Of a stretch of 26,973 nt of DNA, positions 7,836 to 16,190 are shown in pieces. Each line of letters starts with the position of its first letter. Within the stretch, counting starts at the first letter, position 1. A program made the translations under genes and the position numbers. The notes under the pieces are model-generated. The model had not been told where the DNA came from. It saw only the letters and a program-made list of their open reading frames with translations, and ran no database searches. Origin of the DNA: RGIG4079 sp045576735 (GTDB lineage Bacteria > Bacteroidota > Bacteroidia > Bacteroidales > Muribaculaceae); assembly GCA_045576735.1 (NCBI GenBank), contig JAZNGZ010000024.1, forward strand, positions 1 to 26,973. Direction: 5' to 3'.

Positions 7836-9281
7836 CTAATACAATAATCCCAACACCTTCAACAAATAAGTGTTGCATAGCTGCACTTCGATTTGAGCAT
7901 CTAAGCACTCCGAATTAGCTTTAAGCCATGCCGTTTGCGCTTCCATCACATTGTCAATAGTCATCACACCCTCGCGAAAGCCTATTTGTGCCTGGCGCAG
8001 ATTTTCCTTGGCACTTGCGAGATTTTCAAGGGTCATTTTATACGTCTTAACCGCCTCTTGTGCCTTAAATGACGCTTGACGCACTTGCAATGCTATTTTA
8101 TCTTTGGCATCGGCAATATTGAGTTGCATAATTGTCTCATTGGTTTGAGCCGCTTTATATTTGTAGTAGTTGCCCCCACTATGCCACAACGGAACGGTCA
8201 CCATCACTCCCACCGAGAAATTTCCATCGAAATTACGTTTAAACCCATTAAACATATTGGGGTTACTAAAAGTATAGGCTCCTATTAATGCCACATTGGG
8301 GAGCATTGATGCAAATTCAATCTTTGATTGCTGCTGAGCCATTTTCGCTCCGAGTTCGAGTTGGCGCATATCGTGTCGACGGTCATATACCTGCTGTAAA
8401 TCATATCCTTGAGGCAATAAAGGGGTAGCCGACAATATATCTTGGCGATTTTCATCGACCAATAGCAACGGACTATCAATAGGCAATCCACATAGTTGAG
8501 CCAAAGCCATTCGCGACAAAGAGAGCATATCTTTCACCTTCGATAAATCAACTTGAGCCTGATTGAGTTTCACTCTCACCATCAATGTGTCGCTACGAGT
8601 GGCCTCCCCCTCTCGCCACATTGCTTTGACATTACGGCTCAAAGTGTCGAGCAAAGCCACATAACTCTCGGCAAGCCGCTCCTTGGCGTCGAGCGAAACC
8701 ACTTGCCAATAAGCCACATCTACGTTATAGATTATATCTTCAGCATCACGTTGGTGTTGCATCTCGGCCATTTGTGTGGAATATTCGGTAATGCGATTGA
8801 GAGCCTTTATCTTTCCACCCATATACACTGGCTGAGTGAGAGTGAGTGCACCAAAAAATAGATTATGAGTATTATAGGTCATCGCCTCTTTGGGTATCAA
8901 AGCCACTTCTTGAGGCACGGGACGCCCATCGGGAGAGGTGATTGGCTCGCCGGTAATAGGATTTTTCGCTATTGTAAACTCATAACTCCCCGTAGCCGGG
9001 TTAAATGTTTTTACCGGCAACATTTGATCGGAGTCAAATATCGACAATTCTTTTTGGTTATAGGTGTATCCACCCACAAAATCAATCGACGGGAAATAAG
9101 CCGCACGCGCCACCTCGCGTTGATACTCAGCCCCTTCGATGCGCGTGACATTTATAAGCATCTGCTTATTATTACGCAACGCCATAGCACGGCACGAATC
9201 GAGCGACACCGCGCCTTGAACCTGTATCACAGATTCTATCACAACCCCAAACAATACAATATACCTCAACATCATAGGCAT
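7836..9281 (-). CDS. TolC-family outer membrane efflux protein
   Basis: About 481 residues. An N-terminal signal peptide (MLRYIVLFGVVIESVIQVQG) precedes SLDSCRAMALRNNKQML, the usual opening of TolC-family channel proteins, and two homologous halves rich in long helices follow (for example VDVAYWQVVSLDAKERLAES and VRQASFKAQEAVKTYKMTLE). The outer-membrane trimer provides the exit duct for the HlyD and permease proteins encoded next. Starts considered: GTG at 9302, ATG at 9281, 9275 and 9272; I prefer an ATG at 9281 or slightly inside, because these put the signal peptide at the very N-terminus. It may share a transcript with the methyltransferase gene 50 bases upstream. Confidence 0.9.
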   Translation of the reverse strand: MPMMLRYIVLFGVVIESVIQVQGAVSLDSCRAMALRNNKQMLINVTRIEGAEYQREVARAAYFPSIDFVGGYTYNQKELSIFDSDQMLPVKTFNPATGSYEFTIAKNPITGEPITSPDGRPVPQEVALIPKEAMTYNTHNLFFGALTLTQPVYMGGKIKALNRITEYSTQMAEMQHQRDAEDIIYNVDVAYWQVVSLDAKERLAESYVALLDTLSRNVKAMWREGEATRSDTLMVRVKLNQAQVDLSKVKDMLSLSRMALAQLCGLPIDSPLLLVDENRQDILSATPLLPQGYDLQQVYDRRHDMRQLELGAKMAQQQSKIEFASMLPNVALIGAYTFSNPNMFNGFKRNFDGNFSVGVMVTVPLWHSGGNYYKYKAAQTNETIMQLNIADAKDKIALQVRQASFKAQEAVKTYKMTLENLASAKENLRQAQIGFREGVMTIDNVMEAQTAWLKANSECLDAQIEVQLCNTYLLKVLGLLY

Positions 9282-9331
9282 CACAACTTTATGTAATAAC
9301 ACCTATCCCAAAAGATTTGTTGAGGAAATAT

Positions 9332-10132
9332 CTATTTATGGGTATAGTATTTTAGAATATAAAAAGCTGATGTTGTATAGAAGTTTCTAAAATACGGAAT
9401 TTGCGATGCCCATTTCCACACTTTTCGAGGTTTAAGCCCAAATTTCTGTTTATAATGAGGATTGACAAACCATAGGGAACGATTAATGATTGAAAAACCG
9501 CATTCTTTAGCTAAGCGCTCAAATTTTTCCACCGGCATTTTTGCTCGTTTTATGCTCATCAATTCGTCAATGGCATTTTGTGGGACATTGCTCAATTTAA
9601 GCAATCCTCGGTATAGGGGATTGGGCAAGAGATGGATAAACGGCAGTTTTGATGCAAATCCACGCGTGATTTGTTGGTGTCCGCCAAAAGGATTTTGCCA
9701 AGCAGGGAAACCTATAAACACGATGCCGTTTTTACGTAGGAATGGTTTTATATTGCTCATAAATTCATGTTTGAAATTTGGCTCTATATGTTCAATTACA
9801 TCATGAATAAGAATAACATCAAACCGGTCATTCTCTGTTTCGGGTTTATCGGCAGTGATGAAATTTTGACAAATAAATTCACCATAGCAGTCATAATGCT
9901 CAAAAAACTCTTTTGCTTGTTCTATTCGGGTTTGACTTAAATCTATACCTTTTACTTTATACCCTATTTGTGCAAATGGAAGAAGATTGCCTCCTTCTCC
10001 ACAACCAATTTCGAGGATTTTGCTTTTATTAACCAAATTAAAATAAATTTTAATATAATCGAAATAGTATTCGCGCGAAGTATTTGCCAACTCATTAAAA
10101 TACTGCAATCGATTAGAATGTCGGAGTTGCAT
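9332..10132 (-). CDS. Class I SAM-dependent methyltransferase
   Basis: 266 residues from the ATG at 10130-10132; an upstream in-frame GTG at 10156 would add eight residues. Motif I ILEIGCGEGGNLLPF, motif II VKGIDLS and the post-motif FDVILIHDVIEHIEP identify a Rossmann-fold methyltransferase of the Methyltransf_11/23 type. The C-terminal half (FPAWQNPFGGHQQITRGF, MPVEKFERLAKECGF, NPHYKQKFGLKPRKVWKW) is family-specific. Such enzymes often act in lipid, polyketide or cell-surface sugar pathways; the substrate here is unknown. A very close paralog starts at the right edge of the window (26586-26973), same strand. The start region overlaps a short ATGCATTATGCA-like repeat, which makes the exact start uncertain. 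Confidence 0.87.
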   Translation of the reverse strand: MQLRHSNRLQYFNELANTSREYYFDYIKIYFNLVNKSKILEIGCGEGGNLLPFAQIGYKVKGIDLSQTRIEQAKEFFEHYDCYGEFICQNFITADKPETENDRFDVILIHDVIEHIEPNFKHEFMSNIKPFLRKNGIVFIGFPAWQNPFGGHQQITRGFASKLPFIHLLPNPLYRGLLKLSNVPQNAIDELMSIKRAKMPVEKFERLAKECGFSIINRSLWFVNPHYKQKFGLKPRKVWKWASQIPYFRNFYTTSAFYILKYYTHK

Positions 10133-10181
10133 AATGCATAGTTTTAATCCACCCACATCGACTCACTAAATGTGGAAATAT

Positions 10182-10276
10182 AAAAAAAGCGTGAGAGCCT
10201 GTACCATTACTCATCCCACACTCGGAGGCCCTGGAATGCCCATTGGAGTAGAACGAGCAACGCAGAAGCCTCACGC
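10182..10276 (-). terminator. 3' hairpin and T tract ending the small RNA
   Basis: Closing stem GCGTGAG/CTCACGC around an 88-base domain, with inner pairings TACTC/GAGTA and CATTCC/GGGATG, followed on the minus strand by TTTTTTT. It behaves as an intrinsic terminator and insulates the downstream methyltransferase gene. Confidence 0.6.
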
Positions 10277-10486
10277 ATAAATATGAATATATTACATTTC
10301 ACGACACTATTGTGCCACAAATGAATTATATACATATCCATAAGGCATCTACCGCTGTTCCGTCTTGACTCCAATAATGAAATTTTCCAGATTTCCGAGT
10401 GTCAAGAAAGAGCGTAAGTAAACGCTTTCTAAAAAATATCTATACCCACCCACAAAACCCATATCGGGCCTCTGCAAGCGATATGC
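10182..10486 (-). ncRNA. Candidate structured small RNA of about 300 nt with its own promoter and terminator
   Basis: This gene-free stretch (10133-10697) carries a run of stem-loops on the minus strand between a clear -7 box and an intrinsic terminator. From 5' to 3': CATATCG/CGATATG (10479-10485 with 10460-10466), an AGAAAGCGT/ACGCT...TTCT hairpin (10405-10430), TCTTGAC/GTCAAGA (10401-10407 with 10363-10369) with a nested GAAAT/ATTTC, and a 3' domain closed by GCGTGAG/CTCACGC (10270-10276 with 10189-10195) followed by seven Ts (10182-10188). The first stem begins right where transcription should start. No open frame of note is present. No tmRNA, RNase P or SRP signature was seen. A 6S-like RNA (6S-Flavo) or the Bacteroidales-1 motif are possibilities I cannot decide between by eye. 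Confidence 0.6.
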
Positions 10487-10491
10487 AACTA

Positions 10492-10499
10492 CAAAGATA
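10492..10499 (-). promoter_or_regulatory. -7 box TATCTTTG of the small RNA
   Basis: The minus strand reads TATCTTTG, a perfect TAnnTTTG. The first base of the 5' stem (10485) lies about seven bases downstream, where initiation is expected. The nearest upstream TTTG is 15 bases away, shorter than usual. Confidence 0.6.
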
Positions 10500-10635
10500 A
10501 CAAATAATTCATTTCAAATATTGTTTATGCAAATAAAAATTATGTTTTATGAATTCCCTCTCTTTTCGTATTATTATGGGATTTATAGAGTTTCGCTATT
10601 AAAATTCGTGCAAAAAGATGCATTTGCTGATTATT

Positions 10636-10679
10636 AACCGCATATTTTGCGGTTTATTCGCCGCAAAGTTTTATCTTTG
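10636..10679 (+). promoter_or_regulatory. Fic promoter with three-part inverted repeat (candidate operator)
   Basis: TTTG (10646-10649), 22 bases, then TATCTTTG (10672-10679) form the promoter. Overlapping it are two mutually exclusive inverted repeats that share the middle arm: AACCGCA (10636-10642) with TGCGGTT (10648-10654), and TTTGCGG (10646-10652) with CCGCAAA (10661-10667). The arms sit across the -33 box, a natural place for a repressor. Confidence 0.6.
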
Positions 10680-10697
10680 CAGAAAAATAAAAGAGCT

Positions 10698-11825
10698 ATG
10701 TATATATATGAACAACCCGATTGGCCTAATTTCAAATGGGACAAAGATATCATTAATTCCAAATTAATAGTAGTCAATAAAGCCGTAGGCTTTTTAATGG
10801 GTAGACTTAGTGCAATAGGGTTTGACTCCCAAATGACAGCAGTTGTTGATGCAGTTGCTCACGATATTATTGCATCATGTGAAATAGAAGGTGTAGAATT
10901 GAATAATAATCAAGTACGCTCATCAATAGCCCGCAAACTTGGATTAGAGTTACCCAACTCCATATCGTCATCACGATATATAGATGGCATTGTTGAAATG
11001 GCTCTTGATGCTACCATCAACTATTCATCTCCAATTTTCGATAAACGATTATTTGGTTGGCACAACCTACTCTTTCCAACAGGGTGGAGTGGTTCCGTTA
11101 AAATAGACGTTGCATCATATAGAAAAGGAGAAATGAAGGTTGTTTCCGGTATGTTTGGCAGAGAAAAAGTTCACTACATTGCACCACCAGCCGAAAGTGT
11201 TGCAAAAGAAATGTCTCATTTTATCGAATGGTTTAACACAGATAGCAACCCCAGCTATCTTAAATCGGCTATTGCCCACTTATGGTTTGTGTGCATACAC
11301 CCCTTTGATGATGGAAATGGTCGAATAGGAAGAGCTATAGCCGATATGGCATTATCACAAGCCGAAAACTCAAAAATGCGTTTTTTTAGCATTTCCAACC
11401 AAATAAATAAAGACAAAAAAAGATATTATAGCATTCTTGAGAAAACTCAAAAGGGGAATTGTGATATTACCGATTGGCTTACTTGGTATTTAGAATGTAT
11501 GCTACGTTCTATAAAACAAGCTGAAACAATTTTAGGACAAGTGCTAAATAAAGCCATTTTTTGGCAAAACCATGCATCAATTAGTTTAACAGAACGACAA
11601 ACAAATATTATAAACTTATACCTTGATGGCTATCAAGCAAAATTGACAATCAAAAATTGGGCAAAGAAGGCAAAAGTATCGCAAGACACTGCGGCTCGCG
11701 ACATAAAATCACTTGTTCAAAAAAATATTTTAATACCTCAACAAGGAAAAGTAAGAGATGCTCATTATGGCATCGTGTGTAATGAATCTACAGTCGTTAT
11801 ACCAATGCCTCAAGAAGAAGATTAA
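10698..11825 (+). CDS. Fic/DOC family protein (AMPylator) with inhibitory helix and C-terminal winged helix
   Basis: 375 residues from ATG 10698, which gives the MYIYEQPDWP opening of the DUF4172-type Fic N-domain; an upstream in-frame ATG at 10647 lies inside the promoter. The catalytic motif HPFDDGNGRIGR (201-212) is fully conserved, so the protein should transfer AMP or another phosphate-linked moiety to a target protein. SCEIEG (60-65) matches the (S/T)xxxE(G/N) inhibitory motif, here N-terminal to the active site (class II arrangement), so activity is normally blocked by E64. Residues of about 310-365 (WAKKAKVSQDTAARDIKSLV) form a winged helix that could bind the repeat-rich promoter. 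Stands alone, ending 27 bases before convergent pldA. Target unknown. Confidence 0.92.
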   Translation: MYIYEQPDWPNFKWDKDIINSKLIVVNKAVGFLMGRLSAIGFDSQMTAVVDAVAHDIIASCEIEGVELNNNQVRSSIARKLGLELPNSISSSRYIDGIVEMALDATINYSSPIFDKRLFGWHNLLFPTGWSGSVKIDVASYRKGEMKVVSGMFGREKVHYIAPPAESVAKEMSHFIEWFNTDSNPSYLKSAIAHLWFVCIHPFDDGNGRIGRAIADMALSQAENSKMRFFSISNQINKDKKRYYSILEKTQKGNCDITDWLTWYLECMLRSIKQAETILGQVLNKAIFWQNHASISLTERQTNIINLYLDGYQAKLTIKNWAKKAKVSQDTAARDIKSLVQKNILIPQQGKVRDAHYGIVCNESTVVIPMPQEED

Positions 11826-11852
11826 ATATCTCACAATTAGAGAAGTGGCTCA

Positions 11853-12695
11853 TTAGAAGTCGCTGAATAGGCGATGTTTGATGACAATGCCGGCGCGGAG
11901 TTGCGAGTGGAATTTGTTGTATTCAAGCAAGCCTTCGCCATAACCATTGTAGTATTGGAGGAAGAAGTATTGGTTTTGGTTGTTGTTAAACCGATAACTC
12001 AACTCAACCATTGCATTATAATTAAGGTTCCACCCACGGCGCTTGGTCAATAGCGTGCTCAACCCAAATTTCTTATTGGAGGAGCGCAACGACATACCCA
12101 CTTGATATATACCGCAATAGTCAAGTATGTCTTTATTATTTTGCCCGTCGATAATAGGAATCCAAGCTTTGCCGTGTACAATGAGGTGAGGGTCGATTAT
12201 GATGTTGGCCGCAAGAGAAATTTTGTTCCATGAACGAGAGTTGTCGCCATCTTTCCCATTACTTTCATGCTCAGCCATAAGCTTAAGCTCACCAATGAAC
12301 CTATTTCGCACAAACAAAGGCTTACCCAAGCCTATACCGGGATTAAAGTTGAGGTCGGTCATAGGCATTGATTCCTCAATCACGTTCCAAAAACACTTTT
12401 GAGAATAGAACAGATAGAGATATGTGTTCCATGGGAGTGTACTTTTAGTCAAACGCTGAGCAATTGAGATTTGAAATTTCACGTTGGTATTTTCGGCCGA
12501 TGGGCGGTCACCTATTGCAGTACCAAAAGTGAAATAGTTATCTTTATATAATCCGAAATAAGGACGATTATCAAATTCTTTGCGCACACTATCGGCGTCG
12601 AGCAATTGATGATTGTCTGACACAATTTGAGCCGCCACATCGCACCACGACAAGGCTACAAGCACAAATATCAACCCTAAACGCACTAATTTCAT
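11853..12695 (-). CDS. pldA: Outer membrane phospholipase A (PldA/OMPLA)
   Basis: 280 residues with a signal peptide ending near residue 22 (VLVALSWCDVAAQ). The signature HESNG with SRSWN is present: His143, Ser145 and Asn157 align with the E. coli catalytic triad His142, Ser144, Asn156. Alternating aromatic/polar beta-strand segments run through the C-terminal half (YQVGMSLRS, YFFLQYYNGYGEGLLEYN) and fit the 12-strand barrel. OMPLA is a calcium-dependent, dimerisation-activated enzyme that hydrolyses phospholipids misplaced in the outer leaflet of the outer membrane. Length matches the family. Transcribed divergently from the lipoprotein gene at 12843, with a TATCTTTG -7 box at 12718-12725. 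Confidence 0.92.
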   Translation of the reverse strand: MKLVRLGLIFVLVALSWCDVAAQIVSDNHQLLDADSVRKEFDNRPYFGLYKDNYFTFGTAIGDRPSAENTNVKFQISIAQRLTKSTLPWNTYLYLFYSQKCFWNVIEESMPMTDLNFNPGIGLGKPLFVRNRFIGELKLMAEHESNGKDGDNSRSWNKISLAANIIIDPHLIVHGKAWIPIIDGQNNKDILDYCGIYQVGMSLRSSNKKFGLSTLLTKRRGWNLNYNAMVELSYRFNNNQNQYFFLQYYNGYGEGLLEYNKFHSQLRAGIVIKHRLFSDF

Positions 12696-12717
12696 CGGTC
12701 TATATCAAAATTCTTTG

Positions 12718-12725
12718 CAAAGATA
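12718..12725 (-). promoter_or_regulatory. pldA: -7 box TATCTTTG of pldA
   Basis: Perfect TAnnTTTG on the minus strand, 22 bases upstream of the start codon at 12695. No convincing TTTG at the usual distance. Confidence 0.5.
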
Positions 12726-12790
12726 TAAAGATTAAGCAAGCTATGATTAAATTAAATGTAGTTTTTTGTGTCCTTTATCGCTCATTTTTC

Positions 12791-12822
12791 TTTGTGAGTT
12801 TGATTTATATGTTATAACTTTG
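12791..12822 (+). promoter_or_regulatory. Full Bacteroidetes promoter of the DUF4369 lipoprotein gene
   Basis: TTTG (12791-12794), 20 bases, then TAACTTTG (12815-12822): the best two-box match in the window, 20 bases before the GTG start. Confidence 0.65.
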
Positions 12823-12842
12823 TGAAATAAAACTTTATTGAC

Positions 12843-13856
12843 GTGAAAAATATATATTTCCTATATGCCTTAATGATGATATTCCTACTCTCATCATGTG
12901 GCAATTCAACGACATTCACAGCCGAAGGCAGCATTAAAGACCTTAGTACACAAAATATGCGTGTTGTATATTACTCCAATGGTGTTCAGTTGCTTACAGT
13001 ACCGGTCAAAGATGACAAATTCAATTTCGAAGCAAATATCGAGGTTCCCACAATTGTAGAATTTTACACCTCTAACCGTTCATTACTTGGACGAGCCTAT
13101 GTGAGTCCCGGTGATGACATCGAGTGTGTGTTCCAAAAAGGGTCACCCAGCAGGGCAAAAGTAGAAGGGAATGATGTGTCGGAACGATGGTCAAAATTTC
13201 TTAACGATAACATCGAGACATTTGCCCGTGGCAATATTGACAACATCAACAGCCTTATTGCTCAATATATAACTGCTCACAAAGACGACATACTGTCTAC
13301 GATATTACTTGTCTCCGAGTATATCACTTCGGAAAATAACGAAGAGGCCACAAAATTACTCTCATCAATATCGGCCGAAGCCCGCCCCGAGTCACTCATC
13401 GACAGCTATGAGGCACTGCTCGACCGCGGTAACAATATCAAAGCTCGTGAAAAAATCGCAATGACCTCATACTACAGCAGCAGTGACTCATTGGCTACCT
13501 TTGTTCCTCACAAATCGTCATATTCAATACTAGCATTTTCAAATGAACCGAGTCGCAAAAGTGCTAATATCTCCGAAGATATGCGTTCGCTTCGAGAAGA
13601 ATATTCAGACAAACGCCTTCAAGTGATTGAAATCTCACTCGACTTGGATACTGCGACATGGAAAAAATCAATAAAGCCCGATAGCGCCACTTGGCAACAA
13701 GGCTGGGTCGTTGGCGGAGCATCGGCACACTCGATTGACCGCTTGGGAATCAGTCGCCTACCCTTTTATATCGTAGCCGACTCTACCGGCAAACAATTAT
13801 ATAGAGGAAACTCGGCCGAAGACGCAAAAAAAGAAATAGAAAACCTCTTTAAATAA
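12843..13856 (+). CDS. DUF4369 lipoprotein with degenerate thioredoxin fold
   Basis: 337 residues, starting with GTG at 12843. Lipobox LLSSCGN puts the lipidated Cys at residue 19, so the mature protein is membrane-anchored in the envelope. Residues 24-115 resemble DUF4369 (FTAEGSIKDLSTQNMRVVYY, VSPGDDIECVF). The C-terminal third looks like the thioredoxin/AhpC fold of TlpA-like Bacteroidetes proteins: SYSILAFSNEPSRKS, LQVIEISLDLD, GISRLPFYIVADSTGKQLYR. In TlpA-like proteins the loop after the first strand carries CxxC; here it reads SNEPSRK, so redox activity is unlikely and a binding or chaperone role is more plausible. ComM follows after ten bases, probably on the same transcript. Confidence 0.8.
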   Translation: MKNIYFLYALMMIFLLSSCGNSTTFTAEGSIKDLSTQNMRVVYYSNGVQLLTVPVKDDKFNFEANIEVPTIVEFYTSNRSLLGRAYVSPGDDIECVFQKGSPSRAKVEGNDVSERWSKFLNDNIETFARGNIDNINSLIAQYITAHKDDILSTILLVSEYITSENNEEATKLLSSISAEARPESLIDSYEALLDRGNNIKAREKIAMTSYYSSSDSLATFVPHKSSYSILAFSNEPSRKSANISEDMRSLREEYSDKRLQVIEISLDLDTATWKKSIKPDSATWQQGWVVGGASAHSIDRLGISRLPFYIVADSTGKQLYRGNSAEDAKKEIENLFK

Positions 13857-13866
13857 AAAAGATACA

Positions 13867-15423
13867 ATGTTGGTAAAAACCTACGGAGCAGCCGTTGACG
13901 GCATTGATGCCATATTGATAACTATCGAGGTATCGGTAGATAAGGGCATCTTGTACTGCATCGTAGGGCTTCCCGACACTGCAGTAAAAGAAAGTTACCA
14001 ACGCATACTATCGGCAGTGAAACACTCAGGGCAGGACTTTCCTCGACGCAAAGTGGTGGTGAATATGTCGCCAGCCGATGTAAAAAAAGAAGGAGCGGCC
14101 TATGATTTACCAATAGCTATAGGTATTCTTGCCGCAGATGAACGACTCGAAGCCTCGGTATTGAGCAACTACCTCATAATGGGAGAATTGTCGCTCGATG
14201 GCTCAGTATTGCCCATTCGAGGCGTTCTACCCATGGCGATTAAAGCTCGAGAACTCGGTTTTAAAGGCATGATTGTGCCTCAAGCCAATGCTACCGAAGC
14301 TGCAGTAGTCAACAACCTTGAAGTTTATGGAGTGGATAATTTGGCACAAGTAATATCGTTTCTCAACGGCACAAACATTATTTCACCCACCATAGTTAAC
14401 ACTCGCGAAGAATTTAGCCGAGCCAGCAATGCATTTGACTATGACTTTGACGAAGTGAAAGGGCAAGACAGTGTGAAAAGGGCATTTGAAGTAGCCTCGG
14501 CCGGCGGACATAACATATTGCTTGTGGGGCCTCCCGGCTCGGGAAAATCAATGATGGCCAAGCGCCTCCCCTCAATATTACCCCCTCTCACATTGCAAGA
14601 GGCTCTTGAAACCACTAAGATACACTCTGTGGCAGGCAAACTTAAAGGAGGGTCAATGTTGATGACCCAACGACCATTTCGTTCGCCCCACCACACAATC
14701 TCGCCTGTAGCCCTTGTGGGAGGCGGCACCAACCCCATGCCCGGAGAAATTTCGCTAGCTCATAATGGCATTCTTTTCCTTGACGAATTTCCCGAATTTT
14801 CACGGTCGGTGCTTGAAGTGATGCGCCAACCCCTCGAAGACCGCCATATCACTGTAGCACGCGCCAAATACACTATCGACTATCCGGCAGGCTTTATGCT
14901 CGTAGCATCGATGAACCCATGTCCTTGTGGCTATTACAACCACCCCTCAAAGGAATGTAGTTGCGCACCCGGACAAGTAAATAAATACCTTGGGCGTATA
15001 TCGGGGCCTCTTTTAGACCGCATCGACCTTCAAGTGGAGATACTCCCTGTTCCATTCGAGCAACTATCGTCGCTCCAAAAGGGCGAAAGTAGCGCAACAA
15101 TACGCGAACGAGTGATTTCGGCCCGAGCAATCCAAACATTACGATTCAAAGATGAGAAAGAAATACACTGCAATGCCCAAATGAATTCGCGGTTGCTCGA
15201 AAAATGGTGTCAACTCGACGATGCCACAAAGAAAATTCTTCACGATGCCATGACACGATTTGACATGTCGGCTCGTGCCTATGACCGAATTCTAAAGGTA
15301 GCTCGCACAATTGCCGACCTCGACGCATCACCAATGATTACCCCCACCCACATGAGAGAAGCAATATCATATCGCAATCTCGACCGCGCCTCATGGGGCA
15401 ATACCTTCATAGTGAAAAAATAA
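13867..15423 (+). CDS. comM: ComM/YifB family Mg-chelatase-like AAA+ ATPase
   Basis: 518 residues, the usual length. The N-terminal domain (YGAAVDGIDAILITIEVSV, IVGLPDTAVKES, NMSPADVKKEGAAYDLPIAI) is the ChlI/Lon-like fold of the family. The AAA+ core carries Walker A GPPGSGKS (221-228), Walker B ILFLDEF near residue 300, and the conserved MNPCPCGYY and DRIDLQVEI segments. The C-terminus ends with AISYRNLDRASW. In naturally competent bacteria ComM is a hexameric helicase that drives branch migration when transformed DNA is integrated; in others the ortholog is called YifB and its role is less clear. It follows the DUF4369 gene by ten bases. The next operon starts 46 bases later without an obvious terminator. 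Confidence 0.93.
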   Translation: MLVKTYGAAVDGIDAILITIEVSVDKGILYCIVGLPDTAVKESYQRILSAVKHSGQDFPRRKVVVNMSPADVKKEGAAYDLPIAIGILAADERLEASVLSNYLIMGELSLDGSVLPIRGVLPMAIKARELGFKGMIVPQANATEAAVVNNLEVYGVDNLAQVISFLNGTNIISPTIVNTREEFSRASNAFDYDFDEVKGQDSVKRAFEVASAGGHNILLVGPPGSGKSMMAKRLPSILPPLTLQEALETTKIHSVAGKLKGGSMLMTQRPFRSPHHTISPVALVGGGTNPMPGEISLAHNGILFLDEFPEFSRSVLEVMRQPLEDRHITVARAKYTIDYPAGFMLVASMNPCPCGYYNHPSKECSCAPGQVNKYLGRISGPLLDRIDLQVEILPVPFEQLSSLQKGESSATIRERVISARAIQTLRFKDEKEIHCNAQMNSRLLEKWCQLDDATKKILHDAMTRFDMSARAYDRILKVARTIADLDASPMITPTHMREAISYRNLDRASWGNTFIVKK

Positions 15424-15469
15424 CAACAAAATAAACTATATTAATAAACATCTAACACAATTGAATAAC

Positions 15470-16153
15470 ATGCTTGAATTTCTTAAATTAGTAACAATCG
15501 TAACCTGTTCTTTTATTATTCTATCAACTTTATACTCTATTTATTACGTTAATAAACAGAAGAAAGAAAATGCTCTTAATGCTAAACGACAATGGATTGA
15601 ACAAATTCCGTCGATTATATCCACAATGGGAGTATTAGGTACGTTCCTAGGAATAACTATAGGTTTAATGGGGTTTAATCCCAACGATTTAAATAACAGT
15701 ATCCCACTATTATTAAGCGGATTAAAAACCGCATTCTTCACCTCCTTAGCGGGTATGATAGGGTCATTGATTTTAACTCGAATAGTCAATCATTCTTTTG
15801 ATGAAATTAACAAAGAAGAAAATAACACCGGCTCCTCGACCGACCGCATTGTTAGGGCTATCAATGAACTGAAAGTGGAAATATCTAACAACTACTCAAC
15901 CAACCTTACTCAAATAACCGAAATGATTGAGCAAATAAAAGACGACATCGAAGAATTGAATGGATATGGCACCACCATTAACGAGTCAGCAAATCACATT
16001 TCACAAAAAGTCAGCCAGATGTCGGACCTTGTTTCAAACATAAGCAGCTCAAGCCTCACTACTGCAGAGTCAGCCGCTACAATTGACAATAACACAACCG
16101 AACTCATCGACAAAATCGATGAGTTGAAATCGACCATATCTGAATCAAACTAA
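15470..16153 (+). CDS. MotA/TolQ/ExbB-like channel protein (ZorA-like)
   Basis: 227 residues from ATG 15470; an in-frame TTG nine bases upstream is less likely. Membrane segments at about 6-27, 50-68 and 85-106. The second and third carry MotA/ExbB-type signatures: STMGVLGTFLGITIGL and LLSGLKTAFFTSLAGMIGS, the same pattern as ZorA in Zorya defence. Residues 110-227 are a soluble, coiled-coil-like tail (KVEISNNYSTNLTQITEMIE, DKIDELKSTI). MotA/ExbB-type subunits form pentamers around a dimer of the MotB-like partner, which is the next gene, and use proton or sodium flow. The tail is much shorter than in typical ZorA. No flagellar genes are nearby. Family sure; the link to defence is inferred. 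Confidence 0.85.
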   Translation: MLEFLKLVTIVTCSFIILSTLYSIYYVNKQKKENALNAKRQWIEQIPSIISTMGVLGTFLGITIGLMGFNPNDLNNSIPLLLSGLKTAFFTSLAGMIGSLILTRIVNHSFDEINKEENNTGSSTDRIVRAINELKVEISNNYSTNLTQITEMIEQIKDDIEELNGYGTTINESANHISQKVSQMSDLVSNISSSSLTTAESAATIDNNTTELIDKIDELKSTISESN

Positions 16154-16190
16154 AAATAACTTTATCTATAACAAAAAACACATCTAAAAC

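Noticed and set aside
8865..9296. 143-codon plus-strand frame opposite the tolC-like gene
   Set aside because: Antisense shadow; the TolC frame has a signal peptide and family motifs.
10182..10486. Reading the small RNA as SRP, tmRNA or RNase P RNA
   Set aside because: No SRP apical GGAA/AGCAG signature, no tmRNA 3' tRNA-like end and no GAGGAAAGTCC RNase P motif were found on either strand.
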